64,000 bases of DNA, from NCBI RefSeq assembly GCF_021130785.1, contig NW_025777423.1, positions 1-64,000 on the forward strand, in the 5' to 3' direction. The position numbers and the translations under genes are program-made. The DNA is from Homalodisca vitripennis. Its lineage: Eukaryota; Arthropoda; Insecta; Hemiptera; Cicadellidae. Each line of letters begins with the position of its first letter. The first letter of the stretch is position 1. Under the pieces are notes generated by a model. The model worked only from the letters and a program-made list of their open reading frames with translations. It was not told where the DNA came from and ran no database searches. Positions 1 through 9,238 of this stretch are shown piece by piece.

Positions 1-257
1 TGACACTGAGACATATTTTTCAATTATTAATTACTTATTACTTATTAATTTATATTATCAATTTTTAGGGATCTAAAATTAGTTGTGTTACAATGTTACC
101 CATTGTAGCTGTGGATAAGGTAGGCTAGTAAGTATTTTGAAAATTTAATTTATATGGTTTAACTGTCTATAGCTTGTTATTCTTGTTATGTTTAATCCAG
201 GTAAAGTGTGTTGTTTCATGTATTTATGGATTAAAATCGTAATCTAATTGTTTCTAG
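1..257. other. AT-rich flank, probable nudE intron
   Basis: No coding sequence recognised. The stretch precedes a consensus 3' splice site (TTGTTTCTAG) at 248-257 and is read as intron on that basis. A second AG at 68 and a GT at 118 bracket a short open stretch, but its translation does not resemble NudE, so it is not called. Confidence 0.4.
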
Positions 258-313
258 GCGCTGGAAGCAAAGCTGGCATCCTGTAGGAACACCAATGGGG
301 ACACTTACACGAG
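258..313 (+). CDS. nudE: internal exon of nudE (NDE1/NDEL1 family), penultimate coding exon
   Basis: A 56-nt exon lies between a polypyrimidine/AG acceptor (AG at 256-257) and a strong donor (GAG|GTGAG, GT at 314). It translates in phase 0 as ALEAKLASCRN followed by TNGDTYTR, leaving two bases of the next codon. The ALE-KLASCRN core matches, from memory, the conserved segment after the coiled coil in NDE1/NDEL1 proteins (VGALESKLA-CRN in vertebrates). NudE is a coiled-coil scaffold linking LIS1 and cytoplasmic dynein, acting in nuclear positioning, mitosis and axonal transport. Upstream exons lie outside the window. The 20-residue match is short, so the assignment rests on the motif, the splice borders and in-phase joining to 12691. 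A chance open exon is the alternative. Confidence 0.6.
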
Positions 314-3300
314 GTGAGAGTATGCTTAGTTTGAGGGTAGAAATTAAAACGTATTCGTCATAAATTGTCAATATATTCTTTTAGATTTATTTGTTCATGA
401 AAAAATTTGAATTACATAGAAAATTTCATTGTGTAACACAAATGGTGCCCAAGGTACCCAAAATATTTTGCCATAGAGCTGTGCTTACTGCATTCACACT
501 GTTATTCAAAATAAAGAAAAGATGTTTCTGCCCAAGTTGATCCCCTAGCATAATCTTTTTAAACTTTTTCAACATTAAAACTGTTTAAATCAGTGTCCAA
601 AACAGGAAGCAAATGTTCACAGCTACATGTAGTTCACTAAAACTTGCCATCATAAAAAAACAAATAGGGAAGACAGATAAGATGACGGGTCGACAAAAAG
701 AGCAGCACTAAACTGCCAATGAATGCAGGCACCGTGTACACGTGTAGTGACAATAGAATTGTGTACTTTGTAAGCCCTGAACCTGATAGCATTATTTCAA
801 TTTTTTCGTACCCAGTTGTGATACATTTCTAATACAAGATGAAATAACAAACATATCACAACATTTTATTACGTTATATAGTCTAAAATACGCTGTATTT
901 AAAGGAGTAATAAAAAAAATGTCATGTTCTCACAAAAATTATAATAATATTGAATAAAATAGTTTACTAGAAAACAATGTACCTACTATCAGTAGAGGAA
1001 AATGCAACTTTGAAAAATAACAACACGATTTAGTTAAATTGGTGAATGGGAAGAAAACAAATTCTTTTGCATGTAAACAGTCATGGGAAAGGTTTCATAT
1101 GGAATATAAACAACTGTCAAGTTGAGTATGAGACCTGGGGTTTTGTGAAATTGAGTGGACATACAAGACAAGTATTAGCTTAATTAGCTTATCATAATAA
1201 AGAAGGAGAAAAGTATCCCAAGACGATGTGCTTGTGATAGTATCCAGAACCAATGATGTCACTGTAAATCTTGGAATCAAATGCATTAAAGAAGAAACTC
1301 TGGAAAAAACTAACGATGCCAAAATTTGCGTACATTACAATAATTGTTACATCTACTATTTGTACTCGTACTATATTTTCAAAAATGATCTTAGATGTAA
1401 TTTCAATTGAGATATCCAGCTGATGAAATTCACATTAAATAGATACCAATCCAATTATAACAACTAAGGAAATGTCATCAAATAACATTTGTACTCACAT
1501 TAGATTCATTTACCTACTTGCTGTGCATCTGTCATGTGCTCCTTATCAATTATATGTGTAACTTTTTAGATTTATGTTGTCAATTATGCCTTTGGCTTGT
1601 TCATTGCTATGTTTTTGATAATTTGTCCATTACGTCCATGTTAATCCTGAGAGTCTCGGCAGGTCACTCTTGTCTGACCACAACAGATTTATCACAGAAC
1701 TCACTTCTACTCAGGTAATTGATCTGTTGACTCAGCAGGTCACACCTGGTAATTAGCTGTTATTTTAATGTCCGCTTGGCAAATACCTAATCGTGTATGT
1801 CATACCAACTCGTATTTAAAATTGGTATTATCTGAGCTCTGATCCATTAAATCACTCGGGGATTATGAACCAGAATTCCCCAATTGTTGAACACTACTTA
1901 AGAGATTACAGATTTTTTTCAGCCATACCTAAGTAAGGATCATAACACTATAAATAATTTTGAAACTGTCCAATACAGTGGATCAAACATTGTTATTGGC
2001 GGAGCTGACAGACTGGACATGATAAGTATTCTCTGATCTGACATAGAGAACTTTGATAGCTACCCTTAGAAGGAAGTCCTATGTAATGCAATCTAATATA
2101 AGAAAAACCTAGCAGTAAGGGTCAACTTTTGTCTTAAGCTTGATAACTGAAAAAGAGGATGGCCAGTTTTAAAAATAGTGTTTCAGTTTTGTTTCCACAC
2201 TCTGGCAATGTGCAAAGGTCTGTTATGTTTTAAAATCATCCATCTAATAATCTTTTTTATACATTAACCATGTATTTTCAAAGGACATAAAAGGGGCTAT
2301 TACTAGTTTCTTCAGATATTTTTCAAAATCCAAAATCACATTTGGCTGGCGCCTGAGGAATTTTGTAGATATTAGTTAGTTATGAAATAATTCTTATCCT
2401 CCCATATATTTAAATGTTTGAAATGAATGAATGAATGAAAAAGTGTTTTTATTTTTGACCAAAATATATAAATACAATACATAAAAAAAAAAAAAAAAAA
2501 AACACTACATCTACAATGGCTTGAATGCCATCTGTAGTGGTTAGCAGGAATGATAACTGTACTAATCTAAGAATAACAAAAGTCAAGTTAAATGGCAATA
2601 ATAATTTAAAATTATAAATCAACACACTGGGACACTTTTCCAAAAACTGAATAAGGCTAACTTAAAATTATTTAATTTCTCAATTTTAAACTAATCACAA
2701 CTTTTTTCAATAGAACAGCACACACGCACATACACATTTTATACACATATAACACCTTAAACTCAGAAAAATTAAAACAAAATTACGTTATAAATGGAAG
2801 AAAAAACAAGGTGATGACTGAAATATACAAATATTGTAATTAAAATATTTTCCCCTTTTTCCTACCTTAAATTCGACCCTAAAAATTGAATTCCTGGATT
2901 AATTGCCATCTATACTTCCACACGGTGCTCATGAAACCCCCCAAAACCCGCCAATTCCTACCGTTTAAATAATATATATATTCATTTTTGTTTAATGTTG
3001 ATTTACCAAAATAGTATTTTCTTATTTCCCTCAAAATTGGACACACTGATACGAAATGAAAGACGGATTCAGCTTCATTTAAATTGCACAAAGAGCAGTT
3101 ATAATTAAATTCTGGTAACCATGGTTTGTAATTTAAGTCAACCAGTTCTGCCCTGGCTTTGATAGCCCACGATATTGTAGGGATATCATAACGATCAGTA
3201 AAAACACTCCCGTCACCGAGGGTCAGGTCCAAGGTTAAATACTGTGAGCGGTTGACCGCGGTGCGGGCCCTGCCTTCGCACTCTGCCCGCCACCGAGCGC

Positions 3301-4628
3301 TCATTCCAGATACCACCTCTATCAGCTGGTTGCGTAGATTGCCCAAGTTATCGGTCGAGAAATCCACCTCCACTCCACACTTTTCACCCAACAATTTCCA
3401 TTGTTTACACCAATAGATGTTTTTCAAAATTATTTGCTGGGCTAAAATGTAGGGCAAACGGTGGTGTTCTAAATTTAAAATTTTACAAATATAACCAGAG
3501 CTAATTTTTTTAGTGTATGTAACAATCTTTTCAAAATTTGTTTCTAAATATACTGTAAAACATAGTTAGGCGTATTATAAGGTAGACGTAACATTTTTTT
3601 AATAAATGTTCTCTGAACTGATTCTATTGCATCATATTCTGTGAAGCCCCATACCTGAGCACTGTAGCAAATAATGGATCTAATAATAGAATTGAAGCAG
3701 ATAATCTTTGCACTCAGAGGAGCTTTATTAGAAAGAATCAAATTTCGCCAAATTGAATTGATTGGAAATTTAGCCATGGTCAATTTTTCTTGAAAATGCA
3801 GTCCCCAAGATAGGAGCTTGTAAAAAAACATACCCAAGTACTTGTACTTATCGACGACTTTAATTCGTTCTTCTTTTAAAGTCCAATTGTCGTTAGATAT
3901 TAGTTTTTCCGCCATTTATAAAAACCAATATGTTAGATTTAGCTAAATTTATTTTCAAATTCCAAGCTTCGCAATAATGTTCTAGTCTATTAATCATATA
4001 CTGTAGACCTGCAGCAGAAGGCGACATGAGAACAATGTCATCAGCGTACATGAGTGTATTTACCCGTGTACTCCCAAAACTACAACCCCCCTCCACCGCT
4101 TCGGGCAGATCATTCACAAATAGCGAAAACATTAAGGGACTGAGAATACAGCCTTGCCTTAAGCCTATTTTGGTATCAAAACTCTCATTTATATCTCCTT
4201 TGCACCATACATTCGCACTTGTACCATCATAATAATTAGTTAGAACATTTAACATTTTCGTTGAAATACCCATATTCGATAGTTTAAATTGCAACGCTTT
4301 CCTGTCGATGACGTCAAAAGCCAAAGAAAAGTCAATAAAGAAGCAGTATAATTTTCCTTTTTTGTTTGATAGCTGGAGTTTAATAATGTTCGAAAGGTTA
4401 AATACATTATCAATTGTAGAGTATCCTTTTCTGAACCCCGCCTGATATTCAGTTAGCATTTTCTTTTCATTCACCCAATTGTATAGCCTATTATTCAACA
4501 TACTGGTAAATAGTTTACAAATACAATCAATAAAAGACAATCCCCTGTAGTTGTTACTGTCATTTACATCGCCCTTTTTGTACAAAGGAAAAACAATAGA
4601 CTTCTTAAAACTATCGGGTACTACACCC

Positions 4629-4633
4629 GTATT
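4629..4633. repeat. target-site duplication of inner LINE, 3' side
   Basis: GTATT, matching 9150-9154. It follows the pentameric tail of the inner element (minus-strand sense) and begins the resumed RT codons of the outer LINE. Confidence 0.75.
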
Positions 4634-4716
4634 CAAATCAAATCAAATCAAATCAAAATCATTTATTTCTCATTAACATTAACATGTATCGAGAATTGTC
4701 AATATGTATAAAATAA

Positions 4717-7686
4717 CTAAATACTAAAAATATTGCTATATCTGGTAAAACTACAAATTAAAAATATATTGAAAAACAGTACTAATGATAGTTTTACTTG
4801 TAAGGTTGGGTGGTGGGGGCACAAAAATTCAGAGAGTGAGTAAAAACAGTTTTTCACAAGAAAGTCTTTTAGTTTGTTTTTAAAAGATGCAAGTGAAGTG
4901 CTGGCTTTTAAATAATCTGGCAATCTGTTATAAATTGTAGGTCCTAAATATTCTATTGATTTGCGGAACATATTGTTACTATGGTGGGGTACTGTTAAAC
5001 TATTTTTATTTCTGGTGGGATATATATGATTGTGGGTAGGAAAATCGGTAATGTGTTTAAAAGTGTAAATTGATACGGAATAGATAAAAATGGAGGGGAG
5101 GGTTAGTATACGTTCTTGGTGAAACACTTGCCTACAGCTCTCCAGGCCCCTCAACCCAAACACTAAACGAATAGCCCTCTTTTGCAATTTGAATACTCTT
5201 TGTAACAGAGAAGATGAAGCAGTTCCCCATGACATTATGCCATATGACATCACAGAGGAAAAGTAACCATCATATACCATTTTCAGTGCACTACTTTTCA
5301 GAAAATTTGAAAGACATCTTAAGGAAAACAATATCGAGTTGAGCTTAGAGCAAAGGGCCTCCACATGCTGACGCCAAGAAAAACCAGCATCCAGATGAAC
5401 GCCCAAGAAACATACTGAATCAACCTCAATGATGTCAACCTCGTCTAAAGCAATAAAACCCTTAGAAACTGTCTGAGATCGAAAGTGAAGAATGGATGTT
5501 TTGTCAACATTGAGGAATAAATTGTTGCGAATGAACCAAGAGTTCATTTTTTCGATTGTAGTGTTTAATTGAAGATTTAACGCTATTGAAGAGTCTGCCC
5601 GAACAATGACCGTGGTGTCATCAGCATATTGAGTGACGCGAGCCTCAGGGACACAAGAGCTTAAGTCGTTTACATATAAGGCAAAGAGAAGAGGTCCCAA
5701 GATAGAACCTTGAGGAACACCCATGGAGACCTCAACGAAATCTGACTGTGCCGTACCAAAGGAGTTGGTAACCTGGACACTCTGGTAACGATTTGAAAGG
5801 TAGGACCTGAACCACAGCAGGGGACAACCTCTGATGCCGTAGAGTTCAAGCTTATTAAGGAGTTTCAGATGGTTAACTGTATCAAACGCTCTCGTGAGGT
5901 CGCAAAAAACACCAGCTACGTGATTCTGATTGTTAAGATGAGTAAATACATATTTGGAAAATTGGGCAATAGCATCGGTGGTGGATTTAGAAGGAACAAA
6001 TCCAAATTGGGTGTCACTCAGAATGGAATTTCTGATTAGAAAGTCTGTTAGTCTAACATGAATGAGACGTTCGAAGACTTTGCTGATGGTTGGTAAAATT
6101 GATATGGGACGATACTGTTGAGGCGAAGACCTACTGCCTTTCTTGAAAACCGGAATGACCTTAGAGAGCTTCATATCCGATGGAAACTTCCCCTGAAGAA
6201 CTGAGTTGTTGAACAATTGAGTTAAAGGAGGGCTCAAGGGTGAAGCAACCCGTCTAATTACTGAAGGACTCATTCCAAAAACGTCAGGTGTTGAACTGGT
6301 TTTCAAAGATGAAATAGTATTGAACATTTCATGGAGCGTTGTTGGGGCTATGAAGAAACTTGATGGACAGTGGTGTATTTTAGAAGAGCTGTTAGTGCAA
6401 CTATTTGTTCCGTTTATGGTTCTAGCCAGTGGGGCACTCATAAAAAAATTGTTAAACATTTCAGCGATATGACGTGGGTCAGAGACTGCAGCTCCATTAT
6501 CTTGTAGCTCCTGAATATGTCTTTTCCTATCTGTTTGCTTTCCAGAGTTTTCAGACACTATGTTCCATACAGTTTTGGCAACATTCTTACTCTTATTCAG
6601 ACGGCTTTCGATCTGAGATGTTTTCAGAGATGAAATTAGTAACTTGTAGTTTCTCTTATTGACCTTATACAATATCCTATGCTGTTCAGAAGGATAGTCA
6701 CGCTGCAAAATATACAGGTCCTTGAGATGTTCTCTGGCCAAGAGAACTTCTCCTGTCAACCAACCAGGCCTTTGACGTTTTTTACGCTTCGATGTGACTA
6801 AAGGAAAGGCCTGGTTAAAGCAGGATGATACTTGACTGAGGAATAACGAGTATTGGTCATTTATGTCCTCGTATAAGAAAATATTATCCCAATCAACTGA
6901 ATCTAAAAGTTCATAAAGAACATTAATATTTCTGTCTGAGAAAACTCGGTAAGGGGCAGAGTTACACCCCTTAGATGTAATTGACTGAATTACGGCTGTA
7001 ACAAGCTGTGCTTCATGATCGGACAAACAGGAAGGGACCACCTCAGCTCTCACATGGTCAGGCTCGATATTAGTTAAAATATTATCGATGCATGAACCTC
7101 CTGTTGATGATGGGCGGGTCACTGATGAAATCTGAGCTCTAATTGAAAAACTTTGAAAAATGTCGGAAAATAGTAAAAACTGCCTGTCATATTGCCTATC
7201 AAAATGAACATTGAAATCCCCACAGACAAATATCCTCAGATCAGGTTTATGTAGGATTCTAAGCGATTCCTCAAAACATTTCAAAAACAATGAAAAATCG
7301 CCCTGGGGGGATCTGTAAATAGTGATGATAGTGGTGTTTAATTCAACTATGTGAATGGTGATGGATTCAAAATTAAGTTCTGAGTTCAGGTGAGAGGTAA
7401 CCTGCTTTTCCACAACGGTATACGAAAAAGAATCACTGACCAGAGCACATACTCCGCCCCTGATCCTATCAGACCTGCAGAAGCCACCTGCCACCCAATA
7501 GCCCTGAACACTCAGCGCAGCAAAGTTGTTTTTAGATAGCCAGTGCTCGGTTACACAAGCAATGTCGACATTCCTACTGTGTAGCAGAGCTTCTAAAGGA
7601 CCAGTTTTGTTGGAAATTGATTGAATGTTTTGGTGCAGAATCTTGATAGGCGGAGTCTGTTGGACTGACTCTATAATAAAGAGTTG
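4717..7686 (-). CDS. endonuclease-reverse transcriptase (ORF2) of the inner LINE
   Basis: An uninterrupted frame of 989 codons, open from a TAG at 7687-7689. Numbered from the first open codon, the APE-type endonuclease has ILHQNI (N20), TEHWL (E47), CGDFN (D157, N159) and LSDH (222-224). RT follows with VFCDLTRAFD (D595), MGVPQGSILGPLL, and QYADD at 686-690. The C-terminal region (LPDYLKASTSLASFKNKLKDF) is typical of CR1/Jockey elements. The protein nicks the target and primes cDNA synthesis from it. No RNase H or zinc knuckle was seen. There is no ATG before the HQN motif, so translation must depend on -1 slippage from the esterase frame, reinitiation or a non-AUG start. All catalytic residues checked are present, so the domain may be functional. 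Confidence 0.92.
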   Translation of the reverse strand, partial: QLFIIESVQQTPPIKILHQNIQSISNKTGPLEALLHSRNVDIACVTEHWLSKNNFAALSVQGYWVAGGFCRSDRIRGGVCALVSDSFSYTVVEKQVTSHLNSELNFESITIHIVELNTTIITIYRSPQGDFSLFLKCFEESLRILHKPDLRIFVCGDFNVHFDRQYDRQFLLFSDIFQSFSIRAQISSVTRPSSTGGSCIDNILTNIEPDHVRAEVVPSCLSDHEAQLVTAVIQSITSKGCNSAPYRVFSDRNINVLYELLDSVDWDNIFLYEDINDQYSLFLSQVSSCFNQAFPLVTSKRKKRQRPGWLTGEVLLAREHLKDLYILQRDYPSEQHRILYKVNKRNYKLLISSLKTSQIESRLNKSKNVAKTVWNIVSENSGKQTDRKRHIQELQDNGAAVSDPRHIAEMFNNFFMSAPLARTINGTNSCTNSSSKIHHCPSSFFIAPTTLHEMFNTISSLKTSSTPDVFGMSPSVIRRVASPLSPPLTQLFNNSVLQGKFPSDMKLSKVIPVFKKGSRSSPQQYRPISILPTISKVFERLIHVRLTDFLIRNSILSDTQFGFVPSKSTTDAIAQFSKYVFTHLNNQNHVAGVFCDLTRAFDTVNHLKLLNKLELYGIRGCPLLWFRSYLSNRYQSVQVTNSFGTAQSDFVEVSMGVPQGSILGPLLFALYVNDLSSCVPEARVTQYADDTTVIVRADSSIALNLQLNTTIEKMNSWFIRNNLFLNVDKTSILHFRSQTVSKGFIALDEVDIIEVDSVCFLGVHLDAGFSWRQHVEALCSKLNSILFSLRCLSNFLKSSALKMVYDGYFSSVMSYGIMSWGTASSSLLQRVFKLQKRAIRLVFGLRGLESCRQVFHQERILTLPSIFIYSVSIYTFKHITDFPTHNHIYPTRNKNSLTVPHHSNNMFRKSIEYLGPTIYNRLPDYLKASTSLASFKNKLKDFLVKNCFYSLSEFLCPHHPTLQVKLSLVLFFNIFLICSFTRYSNIFSI

Positions 7687-8456
7687 CTAGTATCCGAGAA
7701 CATTGGCGAGGCCGACGGAAGAGCCATGGGGTCAATTTGCTCCTTGTCAGAACAAGAGATGGTTGTGATTGTGGTATTATAGGGAGTTGATGCAGAAGAA
7801 GACAGGTCAGACAGAGGATATGATGTGTCAGGTGAAGAGCTGGTAAAGGTACTGGGACTGGAGGCAGTTTGACAATTGTTTTGGTATGGTATAAAATTTG
7901 ATCCGGGGTGGCCCCTCAACTGCTGCTCAGGAAACAATGCATTCAGCCACTTAGATAGTTTAACACCAAAAAGACTCTTGCCTGCTTTACTTAGATGCTT
8001 GCCACTCTTTGCAAAGAGCCTCTTGGCCAGGAAGTGATTTAAAAGAACCAGAGGGGTTTTAGTTGTTACTGACAGAGAAATGTACATATTGTTGACACAC
8101 TCTATCTCAAAGGCTTTTGCAGGATGCTGTTTCAGCAGTTGAGGTACTTCGGTAAGAACTATTTTACATGAAAAAGTATTAATTATATGTAACAACATTC
8201 CCTTAACCTTTAAACAGTGACCAAGGCTTGTATTGTTAGTGCCTCCAACAATTATAACAATGTCATTTTCATTAAAAGCTTTCCTACAACTGCTTAGCTT
8301 CGAAAGAACAAATGCCATAGAGGCGCCTGGGTAGCAATGTTCGAAAACCTCTGCATTTTTTAAAAGGGGCTGTAATGTTTCCTTAAGATCCCTGGAGTGA
8401 CTATCGCCATAAATATGAATTTTACACTTTGGTGTCAGTCCGGGCTCATTAGACAA
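7671..8456 (-). CDS. SGNH-hydrolase (esterase) domain of the inner LINE, ORF1 part
   Basis: Numbered from the TTG at 8456, the frame shows SGNH block I (YGDSHSRDL, Ser19), a block II-like Gly in YPGAS (G44), block III GGTNN (Asn74) and a block V-like KHLSKAGK (His154). The Asp that normally sits three residues before the His is Ser here. Esterase domains of this type are known in ORF1 of CR1/L2-like LINEs, where lipid binding or membrane association has been proposed. The C-terminal 85 residues are Ser/Thr/Pro-rich and low in complexity. No ATG precedes the GDSH motif: the frame opens after a TAA near 8505 and overlaps the protease frame, so a +1 shift or a single indel joins them. It ends in TAG at 7671-7673. 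Confidence 0.8.
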   Translation of the reverse strand: MSNEPGLTPKCKIHIYGDSHSRDLKETLQPLLKNAEVFEHCYPGASMAFVLSKLSSCRKAFNENDIVIIVGGTNNTSLGHCLKVKGMLLHIINTFSCKIVLTEVPQLLKQHPAKAFEIECVNNMYISLSVTTKTPLVLLNHFLAKRLFAKSGKHLSKAGKSLFGVKLSKWLNALFPEQQLRGHPGSNFIPYQNNCQTASSPSTFTSSSPDTSYPLSDLSSSASTPYNTTITTISCSDKEQIDPMALPSASPMFSDTSNSLL

Positions 8457-9066
8457 AACCGCTTTTGTCCCATGGGGTATTACTGGTTGGTGATGCTTTG
8501 TTTAGTATTACTTTACTAGAGTTTCCATTAAGAGCTATTGTTTTATTGTATTTAGAGACATATGATTTGGCATTTTTTATCAACTCAAAACCACAACTAA
8601 AACTGTCTTTTTGTTGCTTACAATTTTTTTCTTCAAACGAAATGTTTTGGTTATTGAGGACTTTGTCAAGGCTGTTACAAAAATCAAGAGCACAAGTACT
8701 GTTGACTCCTCGCAGGGAATCTAAGTGAACATACTTGCCCTCAACCCTGTTCAAAATAATCAGGCTCCAGTGAGTGCCCTCACTGTTACAGTGTGATTGT
8801 AAATTTTGCGTGGAACCATGCTTAGGAGGCAAAGTAGAGTTACTTATGGGGGCTAGCAAGAGTTTAAAATTAGAACCTGTAATAAAGGAGGGCTGAGACT
8901 GAGAGTAAAGAAACCTAATATCAAGGCACTCAGCCGGTGACAACACTAGTACCTCGTCAGAATTCAGGTCCCTGATACCATCCCAAACCTCCTCATCACT
9001 CAGCCAAGTGGTTTGTTTAACTCTAGAGTTCCCAGTCTTTGGCAAGTTTTTATTCCTCGAACTCAT
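8449..9066 (-). CDS. C48/Ulp1-like cysteine peptidase domain protein of the inner LINE
   Basis: A 205-residue frame; the ATG at 9064-9066 is the first in frame and lies 83 bases inside the element. The N-terminal WLSDEEVWDGI resembles the start of Ulp1/SENP folds (WLSD/WLTD). The catalytic set is visible in the correct order and spacing: H99 in GTHWSL, D116 in HLDSL, Q151/Q152 in CKQQKD and C158 in DSFSCGF. C48 peptidases cleave SUMO or other ubiquitin-like conjugates; the substrate here is unknown. At about 205 residues it is close to a bare catalytic domain. The frame ends in TAA and overlaps the next frame by one register. It could assist ORF1 maturation or remove SUMO from host factors, which is inference only. 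Host capture of the domain is likely. Confidence 0.78.
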   Translation of the reverse strand: MSSRNKNLPKTGNSRVKQTTWLSDEEVWDGIRDLNSDEVLVLSPAECLDIRFLYSQSQPSFITGSNFKLLLAPISNSTLPPKHGSTQNLQSHCNSEGTHWSLIILNRVEGKYVHLDSLRGVNSTCALDFCNSLDKVLNNQNISFEEKNCKQQKDSFSCGFELIKNAKSYVSKYNKTIALNGNSSKVILNKASPTSNTPWDKSGFV

Positions 9067-9149
9067 GCTTTGGGCACCGTTCAAGGTTGAGCCGGAGGAA
9101 GGCGGCGGGACAGGACACCGCAGCCCAACAGGCTTAAAATATTATAATA

Positions 9150-9154
9150 GTATT
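9150..9154. repeat. target-site duplication of inner LINE, 5' side
   Basis: GTATT, matching 4629-4633. In the minus-strand sense it encodes the end of the outer RT segment ...IFNT just before the inner element begins. Confidence 0.75.
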
Positions 9155-9214
9155 AAAAATATTATTATAAATTTCCAAAAGTTTGTTTTTTCAGACTGAT
9201 ATGAGAGTTCTTAA

Positions 9215-9238
9215 AAAACTCATATCAAAACTCATATG
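9215..9238. repeat. 12-bp near-perfect tandem duplication in the outer LINE
   Basis: AAAACTCATAT occurs twice at a 12-base period. In the minus-strand RT frame it follows the PYEF motif and creates an in-frame TGA; the second copy carries on as YEFFKN. It is one of three short tandem duplications that damage element genes in this window. Confidence 0.7.

Larger units (their letters stand above)
4634..9149 (-). mobile_element. nested CR1/L2-like LINE carrying Ulp1-like protease, SGNH esterase and EN-RT
   Basis: A 4.5-kb minus-strand element flanked by GTATT at 4629-4633 and 9150-9154. The flanking outer LINE reads IFNT on one side and NTGVVPDSFKK on the other, so the five bases are duplicated target. 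In transcript order it has an 83-base 5' leader, a C48-like peptidase frame (9066-8449), an SGNH esterase frame (about 8504-7671), an EN-RT frame (7686-4717), and a short 3' UTR. It ends in GAAATAAATGA and a pentameric tail (TTTGA/GATTT, about five units), not poly(A). Microsatellite tails and an ORF1 esterase are known in CR1/L2-group elements. The protease is the unexpected part. The RT frame is intact, which suggests a fairly recent insertion. Confidence 0.88.

Noticed and set aside
69..117. Possible small exon between AG at 67-68 and GTAGGC at 118
   Set aside because: Open in one frame, but the translation does not fit the NudE segment that should precede ALEAKLASCRN, and the donor is weak.
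1640..1725. LLSDHNRFITEL-like reading resembling an endonuclease SDH motif
   Set aside because: Too short, with no other endonuclease motif in order around it.
4026..4232. Plus-strand open frame opposite the outer LINE RT
   Set aside because: Antisense shadow of the conserved YADD region; the same holds for plus-strand frames at 8465-8728, 9852-10070, 10746-11193 and 28456-33390.
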